Shown here: positions 8,664-17,117 of the stretch, one piece after another
Layout: each line of letters begins with the position of its first letter
Numbering within the stretch: position 1 is the first letter of the stretch
Assembly: GCF_018129005.1 (NCBI RefSeq)
Contig: NZ_JAAEDL010000004.1
Span: forward strand, 1 to 64,000
Origin: Neoroseomonas eburnea
Lineage (GTDB): Bacteria > Pseudomonadota > Alphaproteobacteria > Acetobacterales > Acetobacteraceae
Length of the DNA: 64,000 nucleotides
Reading direction: 5' to 3'
Notes under the pieces: generated by a model
Told to the model about the DNA's origin: nothing
Seen by the model: the letters and a program-made list of their open reading frames with translations, nothing else
Databases searched by the model: none
Translations under genes and position numbers: made by a program

Positions 8664-10307
8664 TCAGCCGGCCAATGCCGGGGCGGGATCGAAATGCGGA
8701 ATGGCGGCGAGCAGCTCGCGCGTGTAGTCCGCGCATGGCGCGGCAAAGAGCGCGCGGCTGTCGCCCTCCTCAATGATACGGCCCTGCTGAAGGACGATGG
8801 TGCGCTCGCACATCATGCGTACGACATTCAGGTCGTGGCTGACGAACAGGAACGCCAGCCCCTCCTCCCGCCGCAGATCATCGAGCAGTTTCAGGATCAC
8901 CGCCTGCACCGAGACGTCGAGTGCCGCCGTCGGCTCGTCCAGCACCAGCAGTTTCGGGCGCGCGGCGATCGCGCGGGCGATTCCGATACGCGCCTTCTGG
9001 CCGCCCGAGAGCTGATGCGGAAAGCGCGTGAGCAGTTCGGTCGGCAGCCCGGCGCGGCGCGCGCACTCCTCGACCCGCGCGCGCAGCTTCGCGCCGTCCC
9101 TCAGGCCCAGCATGCGCTTCAGTGGATGTGCGATGCAGTCGAATGCGTTGTAGCGCGGGTTCAGGCTGTCATGCGGATCCTGAAACACGATCTGGATCTC
9201 CCGCCGTAGCGGGTTGGCATGGAAGTCTCGCGCCGGGATGCCACCGACATCCTGCCCATCGAACAGGATCGTCCCCTCGCTTCTGTCGATCAGTCGGCAG
9301 ATGAGACGGGAGATCGTGCTCTTGCCGGAACCGGACTCGCCGACCAGGCCGAGGCTCTCGCCCGGGCGAATACTGAAGGAGACACCGTCCACCGCGGCGA
9401 AGCCGGCGTATCGCTTGACGAGGTCGCGCACCTCGAGGAGCAGCGGCGTGCCAGCCGCCTGCGGGCGTGGTGGCGGTGGCGGACGGGGCGGCTCGCCGAC
9501 CAGGTCTTGCACGGTCGAGCGCGGCGTCGGCGAGGCCGCCACCAGGCGCCGCGTATAGGCGTGGCGTGGGGCGCGGAACAGTGTCGCAGCCGGTGCGCGC
9601 TCCACCACCTGGCCTTCCTGCATCACGGCCACGTCGCCGCAGTACTGCACGGCAAGGCCCAGATCGTGGGTGATGAGGATCATGCCCATGTTGCGCTCGG
9701 CCGTCAGGCGCGCGAGCAGGTCCATCACGGTCTTTTGCGTGGTGACGTCAAGGCCGGTCGTGGGCTCGTCCGCGATCAGCAGTGCCGGATCGCAGGCGAC
9801 GGCCATGGCGATCATCACCCGCTGGCACATGCCGCCGGAGAGTTCATGCGGGTAGGCCTCGAAGCGGCGCTCCGGGTCACGGATCAGGACGTCCCGCAGC
9901 AGATCGAGCGCGCGATCGCGGCGTTCGCGCCCCGAGAGGTCCTGGTGCGCCCCCAGCGCATCCATCAATTGCCGTCCCACGCTGCGGATCGGATTCAGCG
10001 CGGAGCGCGGGTTCTGGAAGATCATGGAAATGGCGCCGCCGCGCAGTGCGCGCATGTCGCCCTCGCTGGCTCGCGTCAGGTCCTGGTCGCGGAACAGGAT
10101 GCGCCCCGAGGAGATGCGCCCCGCGCGGTCAAGCAGCCGCGTCACGGCATAGGCGGTGACGGACTTGCCTGACCCGCTTTCCCCCACGATCCCAAGCGTG
10201 GCGCCGGGCAGCAGGTCGAGCGAGACGCCGCGCACCGCCTGCACCCGCCCACGCCGCGTCGCGAATTCGACGTGCAGGTCCTCGACCTGCAGCAGAGGGG
10301 GGATCAC
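8664..10307 (-). CDS. Oligopeptide-type ABC transporter, double ATPase (DppDF fusion)
   Basis: Cytoplasmic energising subunit with two complete nucleotide-binding domains in one chain of 547 residues. Each half has GESGSGKS (Walker A), an LSGG signature (LSGGMCQRVMIAMA; LSGGQKARIGIARA) and a Walker B ending DEPT. The linker region is proline-rich (PPRPPPPPRP). The GTG at 10307 is chosen because the permease stop overlaps it in a GTGA and the following residues VIPPLLQVEDLHVEF begin the first domain; an upstream extension to 10460 is frame noise. It works with the two permeases and the binding protein upstream, and its gene is followed by hyuA. Confidence 0.93.
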   Translation of the reverse strand: MIPPLLQVEDLHVEFATRRGRVQAVRGVSLDLLPGATLGIVGESGSGKSVTAYAVTRLLDRAGRISSGRILFRDQDLTRASEGDMRALRGGAISMIFQNPRSALNPIRSVGRQLMDALGAHQDLSGRERRDRALDLLRDVLIRDPERRFEAYPHELSGGMCQRVMIAMAVACDPALLIADEPTTGLDVTTQKTVMDLLARLTAERNMGMILITHDLGLAVQYCGDVAVMQEGQVVERAPAATLFRAPRHAYTRRLVAASPTPRSTVQDLVGEPPRPPPPPRPQAAGTPLLLEVRDLVKRYAGFAAVDGVSFSIRPGESLGLVGESGSGKSTISRLICRLIDRSEGTILFDGQDVGGIPARDFHANPLRREIQIVFQDPHDSLNPRYNAFDCIAHPLKRMLGLRDGAKLRARVEECARRAGLPTELLTRFPHQLSGGQKARIGIARAIAARPKLLVLDEPTAALDVSVQAVILKLLDDLRREEGLAFLFVSHDLNVVRMMCERTIVLQQGRIIEEGDSRALFAAPCADYTRELLAAIPHFDPAPALAG

Positions 10308-11149
10308 GTGCGCATCCGCGGGTCGAGGATGTCCCTCAGCCCATCCCCCAGCAGGTTGAAGCAGAGCACGGCCAGCATCAGCGTGAAGCCGGGGAAGGCG
10401 ACCAGCCACCACTGGCCGGAGGTGATGAAGCGCGCGCCCTCCGCCACCATGATCCCCCATTCCGGCGTCGGCGCCGTGACGCCGAGGCCGAGGAAGGACA
10501 GCCCCGCCGCATTCAGGATCGCCCAGCCGAGGTTGAGCGAGATCTGCACGGCCATCGCCGGAAGGATGTTGGGCAGGAGGAAGCGAAGCACGACGGACAG
10601 GTGGCTGTCACCACAGGCACGCGCCGCTTCCACCCATCCGGCGTCGCGGCGGACGTTCACCTCGGCGCGGGCGAAACGGATGTAGAAAGGCAGGTTGATG
10701 AAGGCCGTGGCGATGATGATGTTCTCGACGCGATTTCCGAGCGCCGCGACCATCGCCATGGCGAGCACGAATAGTGGGAACGCCATCAGCACGTCGACAA
10801 GGCGCCCGACCACACGGTCCATCCTGCCCCCGGCGTAACCGCAAAGGCTTCCGATCACCGCCCCCGCGGCGAAGGAGATCGACACAGCCGAGATGGCGAT
10901 GGCCAGATCCAACCGTGTCGCGGCGATGAGCCGGCTGAGGATGTCGCGGCCGAGTTGATCGGTGCCCGCCCAATTGGCCGCGGAGGGCGGCTGGAGCGCG
11001 TTCCGCACATTGGATGCGATCGGGTCGTAGGGCTGGATCCACGGCGCGAAGATCGCGAGCACAGCCAGCAGCAACACACCGGTGGCGGCGACGGCCGTGA
11101 TCGGATTGCCGCGCAGCACCCATCCGGCATGGCGAAGGGTTGCGCTCAT
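10304..11149 (-). CDS. Oligopeptide-type ABC permease, DppC-like
   Basis: Inner-membrane permease of 281 residues. The N-terminal transmembrane helix (about 19-37), the DppC motif GTDQLGRDILSRLI and the cytoplasmic EAA loop (EAARACGDSHLSVVLRFLLP) are clear, with about six hydrophobic segments in total. It ends in LDPRMRT, the usual DppC tail. It overlaps DppB by 4 bases upstream and the ATPase by 4 downstream, so the importer is translated as a coupled unit. The neighbouring hyuAB suggests a cyclic amide or small peptide substrate, but the permease itself does not reveal it. Confidence 0.93.
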   Translation of the reverse strand: MSATLRHAGWVLRGNPITAVAATGVLLLAVLAIFAPWIQPYDPIASNVRNALQPPSAANWAGTDQLGRDILSRLIAATRLDLAIAISAVSISFAAGAVIGSLCGYAGGRMDRVVGRLVDVLMAFPLFVLAMAMVAALGNRVENIIIATAFINLPFYIRFARAEVNVRRDAGWVEAARACGDSHLSVVLRFLLPNILPAMAVQISLNLGWAILNAAGLSFLGLGVTAPTPEWGIMVAEGARFITSGQWWLVAFPGFTLMLAVLCFNLLGDGLRDILDPRMRT

Positions 11150-12177
11150 TCGATCGAAACCCGCGGATCCGCGATGCCGTACAGCGTGTCGATGACCAGG
11201 TTCACGATCACGAAGGCGCTCGCCATCAGCAGCACGAAGCCCTGGACCGGCGCATAGTCCGAGCCCAGCAGCGCATCGAGCGCGTAGGAGCCGACGCCCG
11301 GCCAGGAGAAGACCTTCTCGACCAGCACATTGGCGCCAAGCATGGTCGAGAACACGATGCCGGTGATGGTGATGACAGGCAGCAGCGCATTTCGCAGCGC
11401 ATAGACGAGGACCACGCGCCCGCGCCCGAGGCCGATGGATTTCGCAGTGCGGACGAAGTCGCTGCCGAGCACGGCAAGCATCGACGCCCGCGTCATGCGC
11501 GCGAGCGGCGCCAGGGTGAAGAGCGCCATGGTGGCTGCCGGCAGCACGAGCTGCGCGGCCGCGGCCCGCCAGCCTTCCATGTCGCCGACCAGCAGGAAGT
11601 CGACCAGCAGGAAGCCGGTGATGTCGGGTGGCGAGGCGGCGAAGATGTCCAGCCGCCCGGTCGGATCCGGCGCGATGCCGAGCACGACGTAGAAGACGTA
11701 GATCAGCAGCAGCCCGGACACGAAGGTCGGCACGCAGACGCCGAGCGAGCAGACCAGACGTACGCCATGGTCAAGCAGGGATCCCGGCCGCAGCGCGGCC
11801 AGGATGCCGAGCGGCAGGGCAAGGCCAAGTGCGAGGATCAGCGCCGTCACCGTCAGTTCCAGCGATGCCGGCAACCGTTCCGTGAGGTCGCGCAGCACAG
11901 GCTGCCCCGTGGTGAGCGACCGCCCGAGATTGCCCGTGCCGACGTCGTAGAGGTAGTGCGCGAGCTGCACCGGTATGGGCCTGTCCAGCCCGAGCACCCG
12001 GCGCAGCTCGTCGATCTCCTCCTGCCCCGCATTCGGGCCGGAGGCGAAGAACACTGCCGGATCGCCGGGCAGGACCCGCATCAGCAGAAAGGTGAAGACC
12101 ACCACGCCGAGCAGGGCCGGCGCGGAGGCGACCAGCCGGCGCCCGACGCGACGGCCGACCGCTCGCAGTGCGCGCAT
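11146..12177 (-). CDS. Oligopeptide-type ABC permease, DppB-like
   Basis: Inner-membrane permease of 343 residues starting MRALRAVGRRVGRRL. The first membrane helix is followed by MRVLPGDPAVFFA, the periplasmic DppB motif, and then by five further hydrophobic segments. The EAA-like loop is degenerate (TAKSIGLGRGRVVLVYALRNALLP) but placed as in the family. It ends DTLYGIADPRVSIE, typical of DppB. The start is 2 bases after the binding-protein stop (TGAGGATG). It pairs with the DppC-like gene directly downstream. Confidence 0.93.
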   Translation of the reverse strand: MRALRAVGRRVGRRLVASAPALLGVVVFTFLLMRVLPGDPAVFFASGPNAGQEEIDELRRVLGLDRPIPVQLAHYLYDVGTGNLGRSLTTGQPVLRDLTERLPASLELTVTALILALGLALPLGILAALRPGSLLDHGVRLVCSLGVCVPTFVSGLLLIYVFYVVLGIAPDPTGRLDIFAASPPDITGFLLVDFLLVGDMEGWRAAAAQLVLPAATMALFTLAPLARMTRASMLAVLGSDFVRTAKSIGLGRGRVVLVYALRNALLPVITITGIVFSTMLGANVLVEKVFSWPGVGSYALDALLGSDYAPVQGFVLLMASAFVIVNLVIDTLYGIADPRVSIE

Positions 12178-12179
12178 CC

Positions 12180-13805
12180 TCAGCCCCGCTTCAGGTCCCG
12201 GAAGTCCGCCTGCCGATGGAACCAGTAGGTGTAGCCGGAGATGTCCTTGGCCATCACCGCGTCCTGGTTCGCCTGCCAGACCATCGCCATCGGCACGTTC
12301 TCGGCGACGAGGTTGATCATGCGTTTCACCGCCGCCTCGTACTTCGCCGGATCGGTTTCGAAGCGCGCGGTCTGGGTCAGCGCGGCGACCTCCGGATTGT
12401 TCCAGCCGCTGTAGTTCCAGCGATGCGTGCCGGTGAAGTAGGTGCGCATGAAGTAGTCGGGCGCGGGCAGCCAGGCCGAGCCGATATCCGTGAAGAAGGG
12501 CAGGCGTCGCTCCACCACCATGGTCGAGATCTGCGCATCCGGCATCTTCTGCACGGTGACCTCGACACCGATGCGTGCGAGGGATTCCTTGATCAGCGCG
12601 GCCATCGGCTCGGCGAAGGCGGTCATGCTGTTGGCGAAGGTGAAAGTGGTGGCAAAGCCGTTGGGATGGCCCGCTTCCGCCAGCAGCGCCTTGGCACGGT
12701 CGATGTCGAGATTGAGCGGCATGGTGCGCGGGAAGGCGGCATCCGGCACCTCGGCCCAGCGCGCGCCGAACAGGATGCGGCCGCGGCCGAACTGCGCGGC
12801 CTGGAACATCGCTTCGTAGGGCAGCGCCGCGGCCAACGCCTGGCGGACCTTCGGGTTGTCGAAGGGTGCCATCTGCGTGTTGAAGACGATGGTCTGGAAG
12901 GCGTTGGTCTGCGGGATGGAGACCACCTTCACGCGGCCCCGGCTCTCGATCGCCGGGACATCGCTGGCCGCGAGGTCGATGGCGAGGTCGGCATCGCCGC
13001 GCTCGACCAGGCTCGCGCGGGTGGAGGCCTCCGGCACGGTCTGCAGGATGACGCGACGGAAGAAGGGCGGCGTGCCGCCCTCTCCGTTCTTCCAGGCGTC
13101 GTTCCGTCGCAGCACCACCTGCTGGCCGGGCCGGTTCGTCTCGACGATGTAGGCGCCGCCGGCGGCCGTGTTCTCCTTGAGCCAGTTCATCGCCCAGGGA
13201 TCGTCCGCCGTGGCATGCCGCTTCGCGAGCGTGCTGTTGATCATCATCGCGAAGGGGATGCAGAGATTGCCGAGCGCGAGGCGGTCCGGACGGGGCAGCT
13301 TCACCTCGACCTGCCGTTCGCCCACCACCTTGAACTGCTCCGGTGAGGTCAGCGATCCGCTGGACAGCTGCGGCGGCGCGAGGCTGCGCGCCGAGACTGC
13401 ACGGTCGAGCGACCACTTCACGTCAGCCGCCGTCACCGGCGTGCCGTCGTGCCAGGTCGCCCCCTGGCGGATATGGAAGGTCAGCGTCAGCCCGTCCGGA
13501 GAGCGATCGATGCGCTCGGCCAGCTCGCCACGGATATTGTCCATGTCGAAGGTCATGCCGCCTTCGCCGGGCTTGCGGCCGAAGGAGGCGAGCCGGTCGT
13601 AGATGTTCATGGCGAGGCCGAAATTCTCGCGCGTGCCGCCCGGGGTGGTGGGATCGAGGGAGTTGATGACCCCGCCCATGACCTGGCGCAGCGTTTCCGC
13701 CCGCGTCTGCGCGGCGGCTTCGCGCCCGGCCGTGGCGGCCCCGAGCGTTCCGCCGGCCGCGACGCCCAGGAGGCCCTGGAGCCCCTGCCTGCGATTGAAC
13801 TCCAT
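12180..13805 (-). CDS. Family 5 ABC substrate-binding protein
   Basis: Periplasmic solute-binding protein of 541 residues for the importer downstream. The N-terminus MEFNRRQGLQGLLGVAAGG has a twin-arginine-like pair and a hydrophobic stretch, ending at an AAAQ cleavage-like site near residue 35, so Tat or Sec export is likely. Family features include SLDPTTPGG, the ATWHDGTPVTAADVKWSLDR block and NPKVRQALAAALPYE. It is the first gene of the importer-hyu operon, whose promoter should lie in the 305-base gap upstream. Ligand type is not readable; the family binds peptides, opines, nickel and other small compounds. Confidence 0.92.
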   Translation of the reverse strand: MEFNRRQGLQGLLGVAAGGTLGAATAGREAAAQTRAETLRQVMGGVINSLDPTTPGGTRENFGLAMNIYDRLASFGRKPGEGGMTFDMDNIRGELAERIDRSPDGLTLTFHIRQGATWHDGTPVTAADVKWSLDRAVSARSLAPPQLSSGSLTSPEQFKVVGERQVEVKLPRPDRLALGNLCIPFAMMINSTLAKRHATADDPWAMNWLKENTAAGGAYIVETNRPGQQVVLRRNDAWKNGEGGTPPFFRRVILQTVPEASTRASLVERGDADLAIDLAASDVPAIESRGRVKVVSIPQTNAFQTIVFNTQMAPFDNPKVRQALAAALPYEAMFQAAQFGRGRILFGARWAEVPDAAFPRTMPLNLDIDRAKALLAEAGHPNGFATTFTFANSMTAFAEPMAALIKESLARIGVEVTVQKMPDAQISTMVVERRLPFFTDIGSAWLPAPDYFMRTYFTGTHRWNYSGWNNPEVAALTQTARFETDPAKYEAAVKRMINLVAENVPMAMVWQANQDAVMAKDISGYTYWFHRQADFRDLKRG

Positions 13806-14110
13806 CTCTGCATCCCCCGTCTGCTGGCCGTGGCGCCGTCGTGCCGTCCCTGTCGGTCTTCGTCTTCTGGTCCGATCGGACCCTTCAAATCGGGTCCAGG
13901 TGAAGGTCCAGATTGCACCCGAAGCCCTGGGCCAGATGGCATCGCCTATCGCGGCCGAACCCCGCACGAGCCTTGAGCGTGGCGACGTGAAGGGCCCGCG
14001 CGCAAGGCCGATAGCGCCGCCAAGAAGCGCCGCGAAGCAGTAGTTGCCCTTCGAGCGGGCGCGCCATGCCCATGCTGCGGGCAACCGCCGTCGCGGTCCG
14101 GCCTGGGCGG
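13806..14110. promoter_or_regulatory. Upstream region of the importer-hyu operon with a 14-bp palindrome
   Basis: A 305-base gap between the stop of the flavoprotein gene and the start of the binding-protein gene, both on the minus strand. It contains a perfect palindrome GGTCCGATCGGACC at 13869-13882, about 65 bases upstream of the start, followed by AATCGGGTCC, which repeats one half-site. That spacing fits an operator or promoter-proximal site. No convincing -35/-10 pair and no gene could be recognised in the rest. Confidence 0.35.
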
Positions 14111-15559
14111 TCAGGCCGGTGCGGCCGCGTGGAGGAGGCGGGCGGGGTCGATCTCGACCTGCTTCTGCCCGTAGCTGCGCAGGTCGGCGTAGAGGCGGGG
14201 CAGGTCGGCCTCGAACAGGCCGCGCGTGACGCCGGCAGCGACGCGCGGCGCGCTGATCGACATTGCATTGATCGAACTGCCGGAGGGCCCGAAGCTCATC
14301 GTCGTGCCGATCCCGAAGAGGTGGATATCCCCGATCCAGGGGGTCTCGCCGGGGCGCCGCTCCAGGAAGGCGCTGTCGGCGTTCAGGTAGGGATACTGGC
14401 CGAGACGCTCATTCGCTTCCTCCGGCGGCGGCGTGTAGCGGTCCTGCCATCGCGCGATGTTGTCCGCGCAATGCGTGAGCTCGGGACAGAGCCTGGGGTC
14501 CATGCGAACGCCGGTGCCGGCGATGCAGTAGTCGGCGACAAAGGGGCCCGCCGGCGTGGTCAGCACCACGCGCCCGCCCTCGACGCGGGCGGCCTCCCAC
14601 TCGCGCCCGACATGCATGTGGAAATTCGCGTGGCGGATGACGCGGTCGTAGTGGTCCTGCGCGAAGCCTTCCCGCAGGCCGAGGATGTAGGACATGAAAC
14701 GCCAGCGCCATTCGTCCGGCATCTCCCCCATGTGGCGCAGGAAGCCCGCGAAGGTGAGCCAGCGATAGGGCTGCACGACCATGGGTTCGGCGCGGCGGCA
14801 GAACAGGTGCACCTCGGCTGCGCCGTGCTCGAGTGCAACGGCCGCGTTGTCGAAGGCGGAGGCGCCGGCGCCGAGCACGGCGACGACCTTGTCGCGCAGT
14901 GCCGCGAAGTCGATCATCTCATTGGTGTGGGCGCGGAAGGTCCGCGGCAGCGCCGCGATCTGCGGCGGCATCCACCAGCCGCCGATGCCTTCCTGCCCCG
15001 TGGCCAGCACGACCTTGCGCGCGAACATCGCGCCGTCGCTGGTCTCGATGCGCAGCGCCGGCAGGCCGTCATCCGTGGCGATCGGGGATATGGCGCCAGC
15101 CGCGACGCCGTTGCGCACCGGAATGCCCGTGACACGTCGGAACCACAGCAGGTAGTCGTTCCACAGCTCCTTCGGAATCCAGCGCATCCGCGCCCAGTTC
15201 TCCGTACCGAAGCTCGCTTCGTGCCAGGCCTGGTAGGTGAGGGAGGGCAGTCGCAGATCGGGACCTGTCTGGTCCTTGAGAGAGCGCAGCGCCTTCATGC
15301 GGCCGTAGGTGACCCAAGGACCCTCCCGGCCGTAGGTTGCACGGTCGATGACCAGCAGGTTGTCCACCTTGTCGCGCTTGAGCGCATGCGCAACGGCGAT
15401 GCCGCATTGGCCTGCGCCGATGACCAGCGCATCGAGGACCGGTGCGCCGTCGGCGGTCTTCGCCGCCAGCCAGGGCGCGCGAGGATGCGCGACCAGTTCG
15501 AGGTCCCGGCTGACATCCTGTTCCAGTTCAAGCAGCGTGCGTGGGGCGGGCAAGGTCAC
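14111..15559 (-). CDS. FAD/NAD(P)-dependent oxidoreductase (flavin monooxygenase-like)
   Basis: A two-dinucleotide-domain flavoprotein of 482 residues. The FAD fingerprint GAGQCG is at about 48-53, the ATGQEG segment at 186-191, and the NAD(P) fingerprint VLGAGASAF at 228-236. The long segment between them resembles flavin-containing monooxygenases and lysine/ornithine hydroxylases, so oxidation of an amine, ketone or sulfur compound is plausible. GTG at 15559 is chosen because the frame upstream to 15679 is Arg/Pro-rich and unlike the family, though the ribosome site (GGAG, 3 bases away) is poorly spaced. It stands alone between the hyu importer operon and the divergent DUF3175 gene. Confidence 0.85.
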   Translation of the reverse strand: MTLPAPRTLLELEQDVSRDLELVAHPRAPWLAAKTADGAPVLDALVIGAGQCGIAVAHALKRDKVDNLLVIDRATYGREGPWVTYGRMKALRSLKDQTGPDLRLPSLTYQAWHEASFGTENWARMRWIPKELWNDYLLWFRRVTGIPVRNGVAAGAISPIATDDGLPALRIETSDGAMFARKVVLATGQEGIGGWWMPPQIAALPRTFRAHTNEMIDFAALRDKVVAVLGAGASAFDNAAVALEHGAAEVHLFCRRAEPMVVQPYRWLTFAGFLRHMGEMPDEWRWRFMSYILGLREGFAQDHYDRVIRHANFHMHVGREWEAARVEGGRVVLTTPAGPFVADYCIAGTGVRMDPRLCPELTHCADNIARWQDRYTPPPEEANERLGQYPYLNADSAFLERRPGETPWIGDIHLFGIGTTMSFGPSGSSINAMSISAPRVAAGVTRGLFEADLPRLYADLRSYGQKQVEIDPARLLHAAAPA

Positions 15560-15759
15560 CGACTCCGGTCTGTCCTGCGGCCTTTCAAGCAGGCGGCGTG
15601 CCGGTCGTCGACCGGCGGCCGGGGCGAGAGGTGCCGATCGTCGGCACCCGGATCGGCCGGGCAGGCATGGCATCACCACAAGACGGACCGGCCGGGCGGC
15701 GACGCGGCTGACTTGCGCCGCACTTCCTTGCTTAGATGCGGCTCAGTTCCGGAGGGTGG
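15560..15759. other. Divergent intergenic region with two hairpins
   Basis: Between the minus-strand flavoprotein gene and the plus-strand DUF3175 gene. It contains a perfect 8-bp stem GGTGCCGA/TCGGCACC (15630-15637 with 15641-15648, 3-base loop) and a shorter CCGGTCG/CGACCGG inverted repeat at 15601-15615. Both could be operator-like palindromes of a shared promoter region, or leader hairpins. GGAGG just before 15760 is the ribosome site of the DUF3175 gene. Confidence 0.4.
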
Positions 15760-16209
15760 ATGCGTCAGCCTGTGGCCGAGACGCGAAATGTGCCGAAGGG
15801 CGGCTCATTGTGGTCCGCGGCGGTCGCGACTGCCTCGACCTTTCCGCCGCCCGGTCTGTTCGCCCAGGATGCCGGGACGATCGCCGCAATCATGGCGCGC
15901 CCGGATGTCTCGCCTGGCGGCCTGGGCGCTGCCATCCGGATGGTGACCTTCTTCATCAATCGTGGCGGACGTGCCATATCCGCATCCCGGCGCGCGGAAC
16001 TCACACGCGCAAAGCGCCTGCTGCGGGCGCAACTGAAGATCGCTCCCGTGCTTCCACCCGGTGCGCGGCGTGCGGGTCGCTACCGCCACGTCGCTCTCGG
16101 CGCGGTGCGTGTCGTCCGTCGCGGCCGCATCTGGCAGATGCTCCGCGGCGATGGTGCACCGCCGATCCCGCTCGGGCCCGACGGCTGGCGCTACCTGCGC
16201 GCCGCATGA
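15760..16209 (+). CDS. DUF3175-domain protein with C-terminal extension
   Basis: A 149-residue protein. The middle part (DAGTIAAIMARPDVSPGG, then MVTFFINRGGRAISASRR and LTRAKRLLRAQL) matches the DUF3175 pattern, a small family found in many proteobacteria without known function. After the domain there is a basic tail of about 50 residues (VVRRGRIWQMLRGDG and a PLGPDGWRYLRAA end) that I do not associate with the family. ATG at 15760 is preceded by GGAGG and is preferred to the ATG at 15736. The gene is convergent with the deacetylase-fold gene and divergent from the flavoprotein. No function is proposed. Confidence 0.75.
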   Translation: MRQPVAETRNVPKGGSLWSAAVATASTFPPPGLFAQDAGTIAAIMARPDVSPGGLGAAIRMVTFFINRGGRAISASRRAELTRAKRLLRAQLKIAPVLPPGARRAGRYRHVALGAVRVVRRGRIWQMLRGDGAPPIPLGPDGWRYLRAA

Positions 16210-16234
16210 CGATGCCGTGCCGGTACCGGCTTGT

Positions 16235-17116
16235 TCAGGCCGGATCACTGCTCGCCAGATACCAGGCTGCTATGTCGTCCCCTTGCAGGAAGGCGATCCG
16301 CGGATCGGCAGCCAGCTCGGCGTACAGGGCTTCGAGCGCCGCGATCCGGTGCGGCACACCGGTGATGTAGGGGTGGATCGCGATGCACATCACCTTCACA
16401 CCCGCGGAGGCTTCGGCCTCCTGCAACAGCCGTGCCGCTTGCAGGCGCGCGCGGCGGGGCAGTTCCCGCTCGTCCTGGTGCTGGATCATCACGACGGGGA
16501 TGTCGTTGAGCTCCACGCTGTACGGCATCGCGAGCAGCGTGCCGTGCGCGGTGGCGATGCGCGCCGGCAGGTCGTCCACCACGAAGTCGCCTGTCCAGCG
16601 GAGGCCCGCCTCGGCGAGCAGACCGGGTGTATCCGTCGTCTCCGTCAGTCCGGGTCCCAGCCAGCCCGTGCAGGGCCGGCCGGTAAATTCCAGGATCGCC
16701 TGCGCGGTGCGGGCGATCATGCCGCGCTGGTCCTCGATGCGATGCGTCGGCTCCTGGAACCAGCCATGGCCCATGAATTCCCAGCCGGCGTCGCGCGCGG
16801 CCGCCGCGACCCGTGGATAAGCGTCGATGACGCTGCCATTGACCGAGAGCGTCGGGCGGATGCCGAGACGCTCGAACAGCGCATGGAAGCGCCAGAAGCC
16901 GACGCGCATCCCGTATTCGTGCCAGGCCCAGTTCGGCACGTCCGGCTGCAGCGCGGCGCCGGTCGGCGCCACGAGCACCTGGCGGGGCATCGGGTTCTCG
17001 ATCAGCCAGTTCTCGACGTTCACCACCGGCCAGACGATCAGCTTCGCGCCGCCTGGTCCTTCGTGGCGCGGCCGATCGGCGGGAGTGGTGTAGCGCAGGC
17101 GCTCAACCGGCCGCAT
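16235..17116 (-). CDS. Polysaccharide deacetylase-fold protein, PuuE-like
   Basis: A 293-residue NodB-fold protein. The usual metal aspartate pair is replaced by VNVE (residues 32-35), while GHGWFQEPTH (116-125), DF-VVDDLP (177-183) and a late IHPY (247-250) are kept. Loss of the TFDD motif is also seen in the PuuE allantoinases, which use this fold to open a cyclic ureide rather than to deacetylate sugars. The gene is the last of the operon with the cyanurate/barbiturate amidohydrolase, only 1 base after its stop, so ring opening of a related ureide is a reasonable inference. Sugar deacetylation is not excluded. The start MRPVERL at 17116 is set by the upstream stop. Confidence 0.8.
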   Translation of the reverse strand: MRPVERLRYTTPADRPRHEGPGGAKLIVWPVVNVENWLIENPMPRQVLVAPTGAALQPDVPNWAWHEYGMRVGFWRFHALFERLGIRPTLSVNGSVIDAYPRVAAAARDAGWEFMGHGWFQEPTHRIEDQRGMIARTAQAILEFTGRPCTGWLGPGLTETTDTPGLLAEAGLRWTGDFVVDDLPARIATAHGTLLAMPYSVELNDIPVVMIQHQDERELPRRARLQAARLLQEAEASAGVKVMCIAIHPYITGVPHRIAALEALYAELAADPRIAFLQGDDIAAWYLASSDPA

Positions 17117-17117
17117 C

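Noticed and set aside
4977-8776. Two long plus-strand frames opposite hyuB and hyuA
   Set aside because: Both hyu genes have clear motifs on the minus strand; the opposite frames show no motif and end at arbitrary points.
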